This document shows, piece after piece, positions 1-8,748 of a stretch of 64,000 bases of DNA (its first letter is position 1; every line of letters begins with the position of its first letter). Under the pieces are notes generated by a model. That model was not told the DNA's origin, did no database searches, and saw only the letters and a list, made by a program, of their open reading frames with translations. The stretch covers positions 62,001-126,000 of the forward strand of contig NZ_QKVM01000003.1 in assembly GCF_003231305.1 (NCBI RefSeq), in the 5' to 3' direction. The DNA is from Pseudomonas sichuanensis. Its GTDB lineage: Bacteria; Pseudomonadota; Gammaproteobacteria; Pseudomonadales; Pseudomonadaceae. The position numbers and the translations under genes were made by a program.

Positions 1-38
1 ACCTTAAGGGTGCGATCAAGAAGATGTCCGGGCTCTGA
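1..38 (+). CDS. 3' end of an unidentified gene (partial)
   Basis: An open frame runs from the left edge to TGA at 36-38 and ends in LKGAIKKMSGL. A clear intrinsic terminator follows 18 bases later, which supports this being the true end of a gene. Too little is visible to name the product. Confidence 0.5.
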   Translation, partial: LKGAIKKMSGL

Positions 39-56
39 ACGCTGCTTGAATTACCG

Positions 57-83
57 AAAGCCCGCCGCATGGCGGGCTTTTTC
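57..83 (+). terminator. Rho-independent terminator
   Basis: A perfect 10-bp stem (AAAGCCCGCC / GGCGGGCTTT) with a GCAT loop is followed by a T run. It lies directly after the partial gene ending at 38. The next 300 bases (84-400) are AT-richer than the core genome, and I see no gene or clear regulatory site in them. Confidence 0.9.
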
Positions 84-400
84 TTATCCGCTTGAACCAT
101 TATTCACTGGCATGCCCCCTCTAGCTGTAAGTCGCTACCAGCCTCACGCAGTGCTCAATAAAAACTGGCATTTTTGACAGTTGCGCAGCTTTTCGAACAG
201 CGTTTCAATCAGGGTGTAGTGCGACTGCATGAAGCTGGACTAGGCAATCAGGGAAGTGTGCTTAAGTAAATGAGCTCTTGCGAGAATGCTAAATCCGTCC
301 CCCTCCCTCCTGGAATAAAGCCTTTTCGCATTGATAAGTACTTTTCCTAGGTGTGAATACTGCGTCCAGTAATGATGCTCGATTTAACAGGATAAGTATC

Positions 401-1708
401 ATGAAAAATATCGAAGAAAAAGCATTGTACTTTGGCCCTGGTACGAATTCGACCAGCGCGTCTGAAACGGGTCTTCCTATCCCCGATCTGGGCCTGGACA
501 AACGATTCGCCGAATCCGGTGTCAAGTCGTTTGAAATCGATGGTGTTCCCGCTGGAAACGCGTTGACACTGATACCTTACCCTGCAGGTAAAGGTAGCTA
601 TGTCGTTAGCTATTATAATTATGTTGTTAGTGGTCTCTCGCGAAAAGCCGGGTTTACGATGTTTGACGAAAAGGGGGTGGTTGAACAGTCATTTGGTACA
701 GGAGGTAGCTTGACCATTCAATTGGAGTCGAGAGGCTATACTGTTCCGAGGTCGACGTTCATAGACGCTAAAGGAAGATTAATCACGTATGCATTGTCCG
801 CGTGGCGTGAAGGAATTTATCTTAAACAAGTCGCTTACTTGATATGCATGGATGGCGCGGGGAGGCTGGATGATGCCTTTGGAAATCAAGGCCTGCTGAA
901 TGTAGATGGGTTGTTGGCTTCGCATTTCATTCCTCTAAATCCAGAGTTTGAACAGGCCTACTGCAGCGGGGCGGTCTTCGACCCCTATGGAGGTTGCTAC
1001 CTGATCGCTTTCCTTTACTCTAAGGTCAAGCAGGCAAGCCTGATAGTGCGACTCGATGCGAACGGAGCGATCGATAAGGAGTTTGGTAATCGTGGTGGCG
1101 TAATTGTAGGAAATCACGATGAACTTTCATATGGAAGAATGTTGATAGAGCTTGTTGTGCACGGAGCACGGCTAGTAGGCGTGTTCGCCTCGCCTGGTGA
1201 TGCTGAATGGTCTGTTGTCCGCGCATTCAAATTAACGGGTGATGTCGACCTCAGTTATGGCAGTGCGGGTAAAGTTGAGCTTGAGGGATTCATTGCCAGG
1301 GGGTGTGCGCTACATTCCGATAATAGTCTCGGGGTGCTGGGCTATGTTCAGGCTTATGATCCACGTCGCGGAGCTGCGACTGTATGGGCTATCGATGAGG
1401 CCGGAGAAATCACAAAGCGTTTCACCACATTGTTTGTTCCCAAGCTAGATTCCCAATGGGACGCTGCTACGATGGCGGGGGATAGAATTTATTGTGGGGG
1501 ATCGGACGTTTACCGTTCTTCGATGTTGGGTTGTTATCGGGCTGAGTCGGGAGAGTTGGATCATTCTTTCGCTGAGTATGGATACGGTATGCCCTCGCAC
1601 ACATCTACGACATTTTCTATGCCGCCCACACTAACGTCCCGTGGCTCATTGTTGGTGGCGTGTAATAGGAATGGTGTTGCGGCGGTGGTCGCTGTCGCAA
1701 CGTCCTGA
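401..1708 (+). CDS. Delta-60 repeat (beta-propeller-like) protein
   Basis: This 436-residue protein carries a recurring LDxxFGxxG-type motif. Using 401 as the start, motifs begin near residues 32 (LDKRFAESG), 94 (VEQSFGTGG), 156 (LDDAFGNQG), 224 (IDKEFGNRG), 282 (VDLSYGSAG), 337 (degenerate, ITKRFTTLF) and 386 (LDHSFAEYG). That is seven copies about 50-68 residues apart, as in the delta-60 repeat family, and would suit a seven-bladed propeller. ATG 401 is preferred over GTG 353 because AGGA at 389-392 is well spaced from it. No signal peptide, membrane segment or catalytic motif is visible. The gene is clearly AT-richer than its neighbours, which suggests acquisition by transfer. Family assignment is fairly sure; function is unknown. 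Confidence 0.7.
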   Translation: MKNIEEKALYFGPGTNSTSASETGLPIPDLGLDKRFAESGVKSFEIDGVPAGNALTLIPYPAGKGSYVVSYYNYVVSGLSRKAGFTMFDEKGVVEQSFGTGGSLTIQLESRGYTVPRSTFIDAKGRLITYALSAWREGIYLKQVAYLICMDGAGRLDDAFGNQGLLNVDGLLASHFIPLNPEFEQAYCSGAVFDPYGGCYLIAFLYSKVKQASLIVRLDANGAIDKEFGNRGGVIVGNHDELSYGRMLIELVVHGARLVGVFASPGDAEWSVVRAFKLTGDVDLSYGSAGKVELEGFIARGCALHSDNSLGVLGYVQAYDPRRGAATVWAIDEAGEITKRFTTLFVPKLDSQWDAATMAGDRIYCGGSDVYRSSMLGCYRAESGELDHSFAEYGYGMPSHTSTTFSMPPTLTSRGSLLVACNRNGVAAVVAVATS

Positions 1709-1831
1709 AAGGCTGATGAAGTATTGCGGCTCACGATTTCATTCTTGCACGACATCTGTTGTCTGTGCGGTTTGTGGTATTTCTGCAACGTTGGAGCAGC
1801 GGTAATTTATCTACCAACGAGTGGTAAACCT

Positions 1832-1864
1832 CTGGAGGCCGGATGTATTCAATCCGGCCTCCAG
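1832..1864. terminator. Strong hairpin in the 1709-2084 intergenic region
   Basis: 13-bp perfect arms (CTGGAGGCCGGAT / ATCCGGCCTCCAG) surround a 7-base loop. There is no T run, so it may be a factor-dependent terminator, an attenuator or a small mobile repeat rather than a classical terminator. The rest of 1709-2084 shows no convincing gene. Confidence 0.4.
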
Positions 1865-2084
1865 TACTACGCGTGCACTTCACCCATACCCATGAGCTGA
1901 CTTCACCTTTTTCGATCTGATCAGCCACCGCTAATGTATAGGCGCGTGAGTAGTCTCGTGGCGTGCGCGTTAGGTTTCGCGCCACCTGATTGTCCAGGCA
2001 CTCAGACTATGAACGTGTGAAGGCAACCAACGAGCCCGCCATTTGTCCAACCCACTGAACTCATGAGTGGCTCAGGAGGCGATG

Positions 2085-3947
2085 ATGTTTCTCTGCTCGA
2101 TCGATCAGGCCGTCGACCAAGTATTGACCCGCCTTCCTGCCCATATCCATGTTGGCCTGCCCCTGGGCCTGGGCAAACCCAACGCCTTCATCAACGCCCT
2201 GTACGCCCGGGTGCGCGACCTGCCGCAGCGCCGCTTGACGATCTACACCGCCTTGTCCCTCGGCCGTCCACCGCTCGGCGATGGCCTGCAACGGCGCTTC
2301 CTCGAACCCTTCGTCGAGCGCGTGTTCGCCGACTACGAAGAGCTCACCTACGTCGCCGACCTGCGCGCCGACAGCCTCCCGCCGAACATCCGCGTCGAGC
2401 AGTTCTTCATGCAGCCGGGCAGCCTGCTGCACAGCGTCTCGGCACAGCAGGACTACATCAGCAGCAACTACAGCCACGCCGCCCGTGACATCAACGCCAA
2501 GGGCCTGAACCTGGTAGCGCAGCTGGTGGCCGCCACGCCTGAACACCCGGATCGCCTGAGCCTCGCCTGCAATCCCGACATCACCCTCGACCTGCTGCCG
2601 ATGATCGAAAAGCGCCGTGCGGCCGGCGAAACCATCCTGCTGCTCGGCCAGGTGCACAGCGAATTGCCCTACATGCCCGGCGACGCCGAGCTGGCCACTA
2701 CCGATTTCGATCTGCTGATCGACGAGCCCGAGCAACGCCGACTGTTCTCCACGCCGAACATGCCGGTTACCACCCAGGACCACTGCATCGGCCTGCACGC
2801 CAGCAGCCTGGTGCGCGACGGCGGCACCCTGCAGATCGGCATCGGCGCCATGGGCGATGCCGTGGCGGCCGCCCTGCTGGCGCGCCAGGGCGACAACGAC
2901 GGTTACCGGGCCCTGCTCGAGGCGTTGGATATCGGCCCGTGGCAGGTGCTGATCGAGCGGGAAGGGGGCCTGGATGCCTTCGCCCAGGGCCTGTACGGCT
3001 GCAGCGAGATGTTCGTCAACGGCCTGCTGGCCCTGGCCGAGGCCGGCGTGGTGCGACGCCCGGCGGACGAGCAGGGCGTGCTGGTGCATGGCGGTTTCTT
3101 CCTCGGCCCGCAGGCGTTCTACCAGCGCCTGCGCGAGATGCCGCTGGCGCAGCGCGCACAGTTCGCCATGACCCGCATCAGCTTCATCAACGAGCTGTAC
3201 GGCCAGGAGGCACTGAAACGCCGCCAGCGCCGCGACGCGCGCTTCATCAACACGGCGTTCGGCATGACCCTGCTCGGCGCCGGTGTGGCCGACCAGCTGG
3301 AGGATGGCCGGGTGCTCAGCGGCGTGGGCGGGCAGTACAACTTCGTCGCCCAGGGCCATGCGCTGGAGGGCGGGCGCTCGATCCTGCTGCTGCGCAGCTG
3401 GCGCGAGGCGGGCGGTGAGGTCAGCTCCAACCTCTATTGGACCTACGGCCACTGCACGATTCCCCGGCACCTGCGCGATGTCGTGATCACCGAGTACGGC
3501 ATCGCCGACCTGCGCGGGCAAACCGACAGCGAGGTGATTGCGCGGTTGCTGGCGATCAGTGATTCACGTTTTCAGGCCGAGCTGACGGCGCAGGCCAAGG
3601 CGGCGGGCAAACTGGCAAAGGATTTCGAGCTCGACGAGCGCTATCGCGACAATACTCCCGAGCGCCTGGAGGCGATCCGTGCGCGCCATGCACGGCTGTT
3701 CCCGGAGTACCCGCTGGGCAGCGACTTCACGGCCCAGGAGCGCGACCTGCTGCGGGCGCTGAACTGGTTGAAGAGCAAGTTCAAGCTGAGCGAGGTGCTG
3801 GAGCTGGGCAAGGCGGCGCTGGATGCGCCAGGGCCCGAGGGGTATGAGGCGCACCTGGTGCGCATGCAACTGGATCAGCCCAAGGGGCTGAAGGAAGAGC
3901 TGTACCAGCGGTTGCTGCTGGCGGGCCTCAAGGCCTCCAGGCAATAG
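2085..3947 (+). CDS. Acetyl-CoA hydrolase/transferase family protein
   Basis: This 620-residue protein belongs to the class I CoA-transferase-like family that includes acetyl-CoA hydrolases and 4-hydroxybutyrate CoA-transferases. Typical stretches are the N-terminal HVGLPLGLGKPN segment and the later GVGGQYNFVAQ and ITEYGIADLRG segments of the C-terminal half. The family moves CoA between small acyl groups or hydrolyses the thioester; the acyl substrate cannot be read here. AGGAGG at 2074-2079 lies five bases before ATG 2085, so earlier in-frame starts (GTG 2067, ATG 2082) are unlikely. It is convergent with xpt, with a REP pair between. It is longer than the roughly 500-residue acetyl-CoA hydrolases because of extra C-terminal sequence. 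Confidence 0.8.
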   Translation: MFLCSIDQAVDQVLTRLPAHIHVGLPLGLGKPNAFINALYARVRDLPQRRLTIYTALSLGRPPLGDGLQRRFLEPFVERVFADYEELTYVADLRADSLPPNIRVEQFFMQPGSLLHSVSAQQDYISSNYSHAARDINAKGLNLVAQLVAATPEHPDRLSLACNPDITLDLLPMIEKRRAAGETILLLGQVHSELPYMPGDAELATTDFDLLIDEPEQRRLFSTPNMPVTTQDHCIGLHASSLVRDGGTLQIGIGAMGDAVAAALLARQGDNDGYRALLEALDIGPWQVLIEREGGLDAFAQGLYGCSEMFVNGLLALAEAGVVRRPADEQGVLVHGGFFLGPQAFYQRLREMPLAQRAQFAMTRISFINELYGQEALKRRQRRDARFINTAFGMTLLGAGVADQLEDGRVLSGVGGQYNFVAQGHALEGGRSILLLRSWREAGGEVSSNLYWTYGHCTIPRHLRDVVITEYGIADLRGQTDSEVIARLLAISDSRFQAELTAQAKAAGKLAKDFELDERYRDNTPERLEAIRARHARLFPEYPLGSDFTAQERDLLRALNWLKSKFKLSEVLELGKAALDAPGPEGYEAHLVRMQLDQPKGLKEELYQRLLLAGLKASRQ

Positions 3948-3953
3948 CGGAAC

Positions 3954-4040
3954 GTGGGAGCGGGCTTGCCCCGCGATGGCGTCAGCGCGGACAACATCGT
4001 CGTCTGATCTGACGCCATCGCGGGGCAAGCCCGCTCCCAC
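3954..4040. repeat. REP pair (32-bp perfect inverted repeat)
   Basis: Arms 3954-3985 and 4009-4040 are perfect inverted copies built on the GCGGGCTTGCCCCGCGA core, extended to include GGCGTCAG. It lies between two convergent genes and probably acts as a bidirectional terminator and mRNA 3' stabiliser. Confidence 0.9.
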
Positions 4041-4047
4041 GGGGCCA

Positions 4048-4665
<618 letters not shown>

Positions 4666-4683
4666 TTAAAGAGTAATGGTTGA

Positions 4684-6693
4684 TCAGCGTTTGAGCATGG
4701 CCCGGATATCGGCCAGCGCGTTGTTGCCCCGCGCGGCTTTGACTTCGACCGGCGCATCGTCCAGGCCTTCCCAGGCCAGATCGTCCGGCGGCAGCTCATC
4801 GAGGAACCGGCTCGGCGTGCAGTCGATGATTTCGCCGTACTGCTTGCGCTTGGCGGCGAAGGTGAAGGCCAGGGTCTGGCGCGCGCGGGTGATGCCCACG
4901 TAGGCCAGGCGGCGTTCCTCTTCGATGGTGTCGGCCTCGATGCTCGAGCGGTGGGGGAGGATCTCCTCCTCCATGCCCATGATGAACACGTAGGGGAATT
5001 CCAGGCCCTTGGAGGCATGCAGGGTCATCATCTGCACGCCCTCGGCGTTCTCTTCCTCTTCCTGCTGGCGCTCGAGCATGTCGCGCAGCACCAGCTTGCC
5101 GATGGCGTCCTCGATGGTCATGTCACCCTCTTCGTCCTTCTCGAGGGTGTTCTTCAGCGCTTCGACCAGGAACCAGACGTTGCTGATGCGGAACTCCGCC
5201 GCCTTGTCGCTGGCGGTCTGCTGGCGGATCCAGTTCTCGTAGTCGATGTCGCGGATCATCTCGTGCAGCGCGGCGATCGGCTCGTCCAGGGCCACCTTGT
5301 GGCGCACCCCGTCGAGCCAGTGCTTGAAGCGCTGCAGGCGCTCGGTATAGCGCGCGTCCAGGTGCTCGCCCAGGCCCAGCTCCTCGCTGGCGGCGTACAT
5401 CGACACGCCGCGCTCGGTGGCGTAGTTGCCGAGCTTTTCCAGGGTGGTCGAGCCGATCTCGCGGCGCGGCACGTTGATCACCCGCAGATAGGCGTTGTCA
5501 TCGTCCGGGTTCACCAGCAGGCGCAGGTAGGCCATCAGGTCCTTGACCTCCTGGCGGCCGAAGAAGCTGTTGCCGCCGGACAGGCGATAGGGCACCTGGT
5601 GGTGCTGCAGCTTCAGTTCGATCAGCTTGGCCTGGTAGTTGCCGCGGTAGAGGATGGCGAAGTCGCTGTACGGGCGGTTGGTGCGCAGGTGCAGGGTGAG
5701 GATTTCCATGGCCACGCGTTCGGCCTCGGCTTCCTCGTTCTTGCAGCGGATCACGCGGATCTCGTCGCCCACGCCCATCTCGCTCCACAGCTGTTTCTCG
5801 AACGCGTGGGGGTTGTTGGCGATCAGCACGTTGGCGCAGCGCAGGATGCGGCTGGTGGAGCGGTAGTTCTGTTCGAGCATGACGATCTTCAGGGAGGGGT
5901 AGTCCTCCTTGAGCAGCATCAGGTTCTCCGGCCGCGCGCCCCGCCAGGCGTAGATCGACTGGTCGTCGTCGCCCACCACGGTGAACTGGTTGCGCATGCC
6001 GATCAGCATCTTCACCAGCAGGTACTGGCTGGCGTTGGTGTCCTGGTATTCGTCCACCAGCAGGTAGCGCACGCGGTTCTGCCAGCGCTCGAGCACTTCG
6101 GGGTGCTCCTGGAACAGCTTGACCGGTTGCAGGATCAGGTCGTCGAAGTCCACCGCGTTGAACGCCTTGAGCGTGCGCTGGTAGTGGGTATAGACAATGG
6201 CGGCGGTCTGCTCGCGCGGGTTGCGCGCTTTTTCCAGGGCCTCGGGCGGCAGGATCAGGTCGTTCTTCCAGGCACCGATCATGTTCTTGATCTCGTCGAT
6301 GCCGTCGTCGCCGGAGTATTCCTTCTGCATGATGTCCGACAGCAACGCCTTGATGTCGGACTCGTCGAAGATCGAGAACCCCGGCTTGTAGCCCAGGCGC
6401 TCGTGCTCCTTGCGGATGATGTTCAGGCCCAGGTTGTGGAAGGTGCACACCGTCAGGCCACGGCCTTCCCCCGGACGCAGCAGGGTGCCGACACGTTCCT
6501 TCATCTCGCGGGCGGCCTTGTTGGTAAAGGTCATCGCCACGATGTACTGGGCACGGATGCCGCAGTTCTGGATGAGGTGGGCAATCTTGCGCGTGATCAC
6601 GCTGGTCTTGCCGGAGCCTGCACCAGCGAGCACCAAAAGAGGGCCGCCAACGTAGTCTCGGGCTTCCTGTTGCCGGGGATTGAGTCGGGACAT
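4684..6693 (-). CDS. rep: ATP-dependent DNA helicase Rep
   Basis: Superfamily 1A 3'-5' helicase, 669 residues, close to E. coli Rep (673) and shorter than UvrD. All helicase motifs are visible: Q-motif/Walker A (GAGSGKT), Ia (MTFTNKAAREM), II (DEYQDTN), III (VVGDDDQSIYAWRGA), IV (QNYRST), V (MTLHASKGLEF) and VI (YVGITRAR). Rep helps replication forks pass bound proteins and works with the replisome. Length and the ready match to Rep in the N-terminal half favour Rep over UvrD or PcrA. Confidence 0.93.
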   Translation of the reverse strand: MSRLNPRQQEARDYVGGPLLVLAGAGSGKTSVITRKIAHLIQNCGIRAQYIVAMTFTNKAAREMKERVGTLLRPGEGRGLTVCTFHNLGLNIIRKEHERLGYKPGFSIFDESDIKALLSDIMQKEYSGDDGIDEIKNMIGAWKNDLILPPEALEKARNPREQTAAIVYTHYQRTLKAFNAVDFDDLILQPVKLFQEHPEVLERWQNRVRYLLVDEYQDTNASQYLLVKMLIGMRNQFTVVGDDDQSIYAWRGARPENLMLLKEDYPSLKIVMLEQNYRSTSRILRCANVLIANNPHAFEKQLWSEMGVGDEIRVIRCKNEEAEAERVAMEILTLHLRTNRPYSDFAILYRGNYQAKLIELKLQHHQVPYRLSGGNSFFGRQEVKDLMAYLRLLVNPDDDNAYLRVINVPRREIGSTTLEKLGNYATERGVSMYAASEELGLGEHLDARYTERLQRFKHWLDGVRHKVALDEPIAALHEMIRDIDYENWIRQQTASDKAAEFRISNVWFLVEALKNTLEKDEEGDMTIEDAIGKLVLRDMLERQQEEEENAEGVQMMTLHASKGLEFPYVFIMGMEEEILPHRSSIEADTIEEERRLAYVGITRARQTLAFTFAAKRKQYGEIIDCTPSRFLDELPPDDLAWEGLDDAPVEVKAARGNNALADIRAMLKR

Positions 6694-6943
6694 GCTAGAA
6701 ACCGGGGGTCGCCAGAAAATAGCCGCGCATTCTAACAGGCATCAAGGGGTTGTGGCGCGACCGTCTGACGTGTGAGTCAACCTTTTACCGCCTGCCGGGC
6801 GGGGTTTTTCACGGCCTGGCAGGGCGATACTGCCAACCGCCATGCAAATCACCGAAATCCTGTTTGCCGGTTGCGCGGGTTTCGCGCAGGATGCACGTCA
6901 AAATGCGACGGGGCGCTGGTCAGGGACGGCCATGACTAAAAGT

Positions 6944-6958
6944 GAAAATCATTTTCAT
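6944..6958. promoter_or_regulatory. Fur box upstream of the GGDEF/EAL gene
   Basis: TGAAAATCATTTTCA is a perfect 7-1-7 palindrome that differs from the Fur core TGATAATnATTATCA at only two symmetric positions. It ends 58 bases before the TTG start at 7017, in the 6694-7016 intergenic stretch. Nothing else is evident in that stretch. Confidence 0.75.
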
Positions 6959-7016
6959 TTGTTGCGGTAGGATACACCGCCCCCGCCGTTCCACCGTCCA
7001 CGCCTAAGGAGCCCGC

Positions 7017-8684
7017 TTGTCCACGCCCGCCGAACCCCTGCGTTTGCTGCTGTTGGCCGATGAGCCGGAATGGGCCGCACGCTTGCGCGAATGCCTGCAG
7101 CCTCTGGGTGGGAGCGCGGTGCTGCTGACCGCACCGAACTGGGCAGCGGTCGACAGCCTGTTCGCCAACGACCGGCAGGCCGTGGTGCTGGCCACCCCCG
7201 AGTTGCAGCCAGCCCCAGGGCGTTGCGAGCTGCCGACCATCCTGCTGCTCGAGCAGGAACCTGCGGCTACACCGGTGGGCGTCAGCGACTGGCTGGTGCT
7301 GGCGCAGCTGGGTACCGACACCCTGCGTCGCTCCCTGCGCCATGTGCGCGAGCGCGGCGTACTGGTCGCCACCCTGCAACGCCTGGCCGAGCAGGACCCG
7401 CTGACCGGCATTGCCAACCGCCAGGGCTTCCAGGCCTTGCTGACCACGCGCCTGGCCGAAAACGAAGGCCGCGGCCTGGCCCTGGGCCACCTCGACCTCG
7501 ACAACTTCCGTCACGTCAACGATGCCCTGGGCCACCAGGGCGGCGATCGCCTGATCCTGCAGGTGGTGGCGCGGCTCAAGAGCCAGCTCGAAGCCACCGA
7601 CCAGCTGGCGCGCCTGGGCAGTGACGAGTTCGCCCTGCTGATCGACACCCGGCGTGACGCCAACCGCGCCGAATGGATCGCCGAACGCATCACCGAGGCC
7701 CTGACCGAGCCCTACTGGATCGACGGCGAGAGCCTGCTGCTCGGCTGCAGCCTGGGCATTGCCCACGCCCGCGCCCAGGCCGGCGCCGACCCGCTGATGT
7801 GGCATGCGCACATCGCCATGCGCCAGGCCAAGGGCAGCCAGGGTTGCACCTTCCATGTGTTCAACGAGCGCATCAACCGCAACGCGCGCAGCCTCGCCGA
7901 CCTGGAAAGCGAGCTGCGCCGCGCCCTGCGCCGCGACGAGCTGGAACTGCACTACCAGCCACGGCTGAACCTCACCGACGGCCGTATCGTCGGCCTCGAG
8001 GCCCTGGTGCGCTGGAACCATCCGGAGCGCGGCCTGCTGCCGCCCAGCGAGTTCGTGCCGCTGGCCGAGCAGAGCGGGTTGATCGTGCCGCTGGGCTACT
8101 GGGTGATCTCCCGTGCCCTGAGCGATATGCAGGCCTTGCGCGAACGCGGCCTGGCGCCGCTGCACATGGCGGTGAACCTGAGCTTCCGTCAGTTCCAGGA
8201 CAGCCAGTTGCTGGCCACCCTGAGCCGGCTGATCGTCGAGCACGGCGTCGATGCGCGCTGGCTGGAATTCGAATTGACCGAAACCGCGGTGATGCGCCGC
8301 AATGAGCTGGTGCGCCAGACCATGGATGCCCTCGGGCGCCTCGGTGTACGTTTCTCGCTGGATGACTTCGGCACGGGCTTCTCCTCGTTCGTGCACCTCA
8401 ACAGCCTGCCGATCACCCTGCTCAAGGTCGACCGCAGCTTCGTCGGCGGCATGGAGCAGCGCGAAGAGAACCGCAAGCTGGTGCACGCGATGATCAACCT
8501 GGCGCACAACCTCAACCTGGAGGTGGTGGCCGAAGGGGTCGAGAGCGAGGAGCAGATGGCGTTGCTGCGCGAGTTCGGCTGTGACCAGGTGCAAGGCTTC
8601 CTGGTCAGCCGGCCGCTGCCGGTGGCGGAGTTGATCGAGTACCTGTTGCAGATCGAGAAGCCGAAGCGGGTGGAAGTCCTCTGA
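7017..8684 (+). CDS. GGDEF/EAL cyclic-di-GMP protein
   Basis: This is a 555-residue cytoplasmic protein. Residues 1 to about 115 are receiver-like without an obvious phospho-Asp. A GGDEF domain follows with active-site motif GSDEF (LGSDEFALL) instead of GGDEF, and then a complete EAL domain. EAL-domain motifs visible are EALVRW, NLSFRQF, ELTETAVM, DDFGTGFSS, KVDRSFV, AEGVE and QGF. The catalytic set for c-di-GMP phosphodiesterase activity is therefore present, whereas cyclase activity is doubtful. The start is TTG, chosen because AAGGAG at 7006-7011 is optimally spaced and no upstream ATG fits. A Fur box upstream suggests iron control. It is convergent with the MATE gene. Confidence 0.85.
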   Translation: MSTPAEPLRLLLLADEPEWAARLRECLQPLGGSAVLLTAPNWAAVDSLFANDRQAVVLATPELQPAPGRCELPTILLLEQEPAATPVGVSDWLVLAQLGTDTLRRSLRHVRERGVLVATLQRLAEQDPLTGIANRQGFQALLTTRLAENEGRGLALGHLDLDNFRHVNDALGHQGGDRLILQVVARLKSQLEATDQLARLGSDEFALLIDTRRDANRAEWIAERITEALTEPYWIDGESLLLGCSLGIAHARAQAGADPLMWHAHIAMRQAKGSQGCTFHVFNERINRNARSLADLESELRRALRRDELELHYQPRLNLTDGRIVGLEALVRWNHPERGLLPPSEFVPLAEQSGLIVPLGYWVISRALSDMQALRERGLAPLHMAVNLSFRQFQDSQLLATLSRLIVEHGVDARWLEFELTETAVMRRNELVRQTMDALGRLGVRFSLDDFGTGFSSFVHLNSLPITLLKVDRSFVGGMEQREENRKLVHAMINLAHNLNLEVVAEGVESEEQMALLREFGCDQVQGFLVSRPLPVAELIEYLLQIEKPKRVEVL

Positions 8685-8690
8685 ACCGCA

Positions 8691-8748
8691 ATCGCGGGGC
8701 AAGCCCGCTCCCACGTCGAACAGCGTGGGAGCGGGCTTGCCCCGCGAT
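8691..8748. repeat. REP pair between convergent genes
   Basis: Arms 8691-8714 and 8725-8748 are perfect inverted copies of the GCGGGCTTGCCCCGCGA-type REP. The right arm touches the stop codon of the MATE gene. Confidence 0.9.

Noticed and set aside
1731..1985. 84-codon minus-strand open frame (MARNLTRTPRDYSRAY...)
   Set aside because: It has a GTG start without a ribosome binding site, runs through the 1832-1864 hairpin, and I recognise no family. It could be a gene remnant, but the support is too weak for a feature.
2061..3521. 486-codon minus-strand open frame
   Set aside because: Antisense shadow of the acetyl-CoA hydrolase/transferase gene in high-GC sequence; composition (Ala, Gln, His, Val) is typical of such shadows.
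4951..6735. 594-codon plus-strand open frame
   Set aside because: Antisense of rep, which has all helicase motifs; no family resemblance in the shadow frame.
6936..8714. 592-codon minus-strand open frame opposite the GGDEF/EAL gene
   Set aside because: Shadow of the GGDEF/EAL coding frame, whose motifs are unambiguous.
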